In this document: piece after piece, positions 62,958 to 64,000 of the stretch
Position numbering within the stretch: position 1 is the first letter of the stretch
Layout of the letters: each line of letters begins with the position of its first letter
NCBI GenBank assembly: GCA_016714645.1
Contig: JADKCI010000002.1
Location: forward strand, 496,001-560,000
Length of the DNA stretch: 64,000 nucleotides
Reading direction: 5' to 3'
From: Chromatiaceae bacterium
GTDB taxonomy: Bacteria > Pseudomonadota > Gammaproteobacteria > Chromatiales > Chromatiaceae
The notes under the pieces: model-generated
What the model saw: only the letters and a program-made list of their open reading frames with translations
Databases searched by the model: none
Told to the model about the DNA's origin: nothing
Program-made: the position numbers and the translations under genes

Positions 62958-63325
62958 GGGTGCTCCGGTGTAAGACTGTCCGCTTCAGGGACGCTTTTCC
63001 CGCCACGGGCGGGGGGTGCGAATTCGCGGCGCCGCTCCAGACGGCGCACGAGCGAACGTCCGGCGCGCTCGGTGGCACGGTCGATGGCCATATGGAGTTC
63101 GATCTCGGTGTCCCCGATCACCACATCTGGCATACCCCGCAACCGCACTTCTATGTGACAGCGCTTGTCCTCGCCACCGCGGGGACCGTTGATGTCGGAA
63201 AGCCGCACGATAACCCGCCCGATGGTGGCGTCACAGCTAGTCAGGCCGTAGGCCAGGCGCTTGGTCAGGTAGTCGCGCTGGGCGTTCGTGAGCGTAAACC
63301 CCCGACTATGGATGTCGATTTTCAT
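62954..63325 (-). CDS. HPF/RaiA-family ribosome hibernation factor
   Basis: 123 residues, starting MKIDIHSRGFTLTNAQRDYL, a beta-alpha-beta-beta-beta-alpha fold typical of short HPF/YfiA proteins (RVIVRLSDINGPRGGEDKRC, HIEVRL, AIDRATERAGRSLVRRLER). The C-terminal 25 residues are Pro/Ala-rich and non-conserved. It would bind between 30S and 50S subunits to store idle ribosomes. First gene of the unit with purE and purK, an unusual partner. Confidence 0.85.
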   Translation of the reverse strand: MKIDIHSRGFTLTNAQRDYLTKRLAYGLTSCDATIGRVIVRLSDINGPRGGEDKRCHIEVRLRGMPDVVIGDTEIELHMAIDRATERAGRSLVRRLERRREFAPPARGGKSVPEADSLTPEHP

Positions 63326-63414
63326 GAGCGTTTGCTTCTGCGTGGCTGAACAGGGCTCTATCCTACGGCGGGTTCTCTAGAAGAGAAAGTCGATTTATTA
63401 TGGTGCTATGTTCG

Positions 63415-63420
63415 TATAAT
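63415..63420 (+). promoter_or_regulatory. Consensus -10 element for the nhaR-like gene
   Basis: Perfect TATAAT, 21 bases before the ATG at 63442, in an AT-rich stretch of the 116-base divergent region. The -35 position (about 63392) has only GATTTA, so an activator-dependent or autoregulated promoter is plausible. Confidence 0.5.
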
Positions 63421-63441
63421 TCGATTCATTACGAGGCAGCC

Positions 63442-64000
63442 ATGCTCAATTTCAAGCACCTGCATTACTTCTTCACCGTTGCTAAGGCCGGGGCGGTCAA
63501 CCGTGCGGCGGAGAGGCTACACCTCGCACCGCAGACTCTTTCGGGCCAGTTGACGCAGTTCGAGGCGCGGCTCGGCGTCACGCTGTTCCGGCGTACCGGG
63601 CGCCGTTTGGAGCTGACCGAGACCGGACGAGTGGCCTTGTCCTATGCGGAGGAACTCTTCCAGGTCAGCGCGGAGCTGGAGGAAATCCTGCGCGGGGGCC
63701 AGGGGGACAGGGCGTTTCCATTCCGGGTAGGCATTGCCGACGTGGTGCCCAAGTCCATCGCCCACCGTCTGCTGGCGCCAGCGCTCGCGCTGCCGGAACC
63801 CACGCGCCTGGTGTGCCGGGAAGACCACCTCGACCGCCTGCTGGCCGAACTGGCCATCCACCGCCTGGACATGGTGCTGGCCGACCGGCCGATGCCGCCC
63901 GGCATGGACGTGAAAGGCTACAGCCACCCCCTGGGCGAATGCGGCGTGGCCTTCTTCGCCACGGAGGATGTGGCCATAGGCCTGACGGGTGGCTTCCCGG
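63442..64000 (+). CDS. nhaR: NhaR-like LysR regulator (3' partial)
   Basis: 186 residues are visible before the window ends. Begins MLNFKHLHYFFTVAKAGAVN with the LysR helix-turn-helix (RAAERLHLAPQTLSGQLTQF), and the opening is characteristic of NhaR, which activates Na+/H+ antiporter genes in response to sodium. The start of the effector domain follows (FPFRVGIADVVPKSIAHRLL). Read divergently from the HPF gene. The sodium channel 3 kb away is a suggestive but unproved partner. Confidence 0.8.
   Translation, partial: MLNFKHLHYFFTVAKAGAVNRAAERLHLAPQTLSGQLTQFEARLGVTLFRRTGRRLELTETGRVALSYAEELFQVSAELEEILRGGQGDRAFPFRVGIADVVPKSIAHRLLAPALALPEPTRLVCREDHLDRLLAELAIHRLDMVLADRPMPPGMDVKGYSHPLGECGVAFFATEDVAIGLTGGFP

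Overview
This window looks like chromosomal DNA of a GC-rich, autotrophic gammaproteobacterium, most likely a purple sulfur bacterium or related sulfur oxidiser (Chromatiales). That placement is an inference. It rests on a non-carboxysomal form I RuBisCO operon (cbbL-cbbS-cbbQ-cbbO with a divergent cbbR), on gammaproteobacterial synteny and genes (xerD near dsbC, fabA, htpX, nhaR, purE-purK), and on high GC with strong G/C third-position preference in the core genes.

Layout. 1-3123: 3' part of a secreted haem-peroxidase/RTX/Ig-like protein, followed by a perfect 40-bp palindrome. 3.5-13.3 kb: housekeeping genes ogt, apaH, xerD, yajQ, dsbC, fabA, proS and the ilvI-ilvH-ilvC operon. 13.3-29.2 kb: a surface-glycan region in two parts. 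The first part is GC-rich (GT2, DUF2304, GT4, acyltransferase-SGNH, two membrane proteins, and a Cys-repeat secreted protein). The second part (about 21.9-29.2 kb) is clearly AT-richer and probably acquired by transfer. It holds a sulfotransferase, a methyltransferase-coiled-coil-GT2 fusion, a double sulfotransferase, a GT2, and an ABC-exporter membrane domain with no ATPase domain. 29.3-44.6 kb: core genes again (MBL/beta-CASP nuclease, hrpA, valS, ppdK, htpX, tRNA-Ala and tRNA-Glu, two glycine-zipper lipoproteins, bacteriohemerythrin).

44.6-49.7 kb: a wrecked type III-like restriction-modification locus. A complete ISL3-type element (46547-48079, matching imperfect terminal repeats) sits at the join between a truncated res and a truncated mod gene. 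There is no target duplication, and the 3' part of mod and the helicase half of res are missing. Frameshifts and a nonsense codon complete the inactivation. parC follows.

52.2-58.8 kb: the CO2-fixation cluster. RuBisCO large and small subunits are followed, after a hairpin-rich spacer, by the CbbQ/CbbO activase pair and a small conserved protein. CbbR reads the other way, with an AT-rich perfect dyad in the shared promoter. 58.8-64 kb: an unknown small protein, a possible P-II-like remnant, a bacterial voltage-gated sodium channel, decayed terC and tsaC/sua5-like remnants, then HPF-purE-purK on the minus strand and a divergent nhaR-like regulator that runs off the end.

The most unusual material is the multi-domain sulfotransferase/glycosyltransferase island, the IS-mediated collapse of the restriction system, and the sodium channel beside the RuBisCO cluster.
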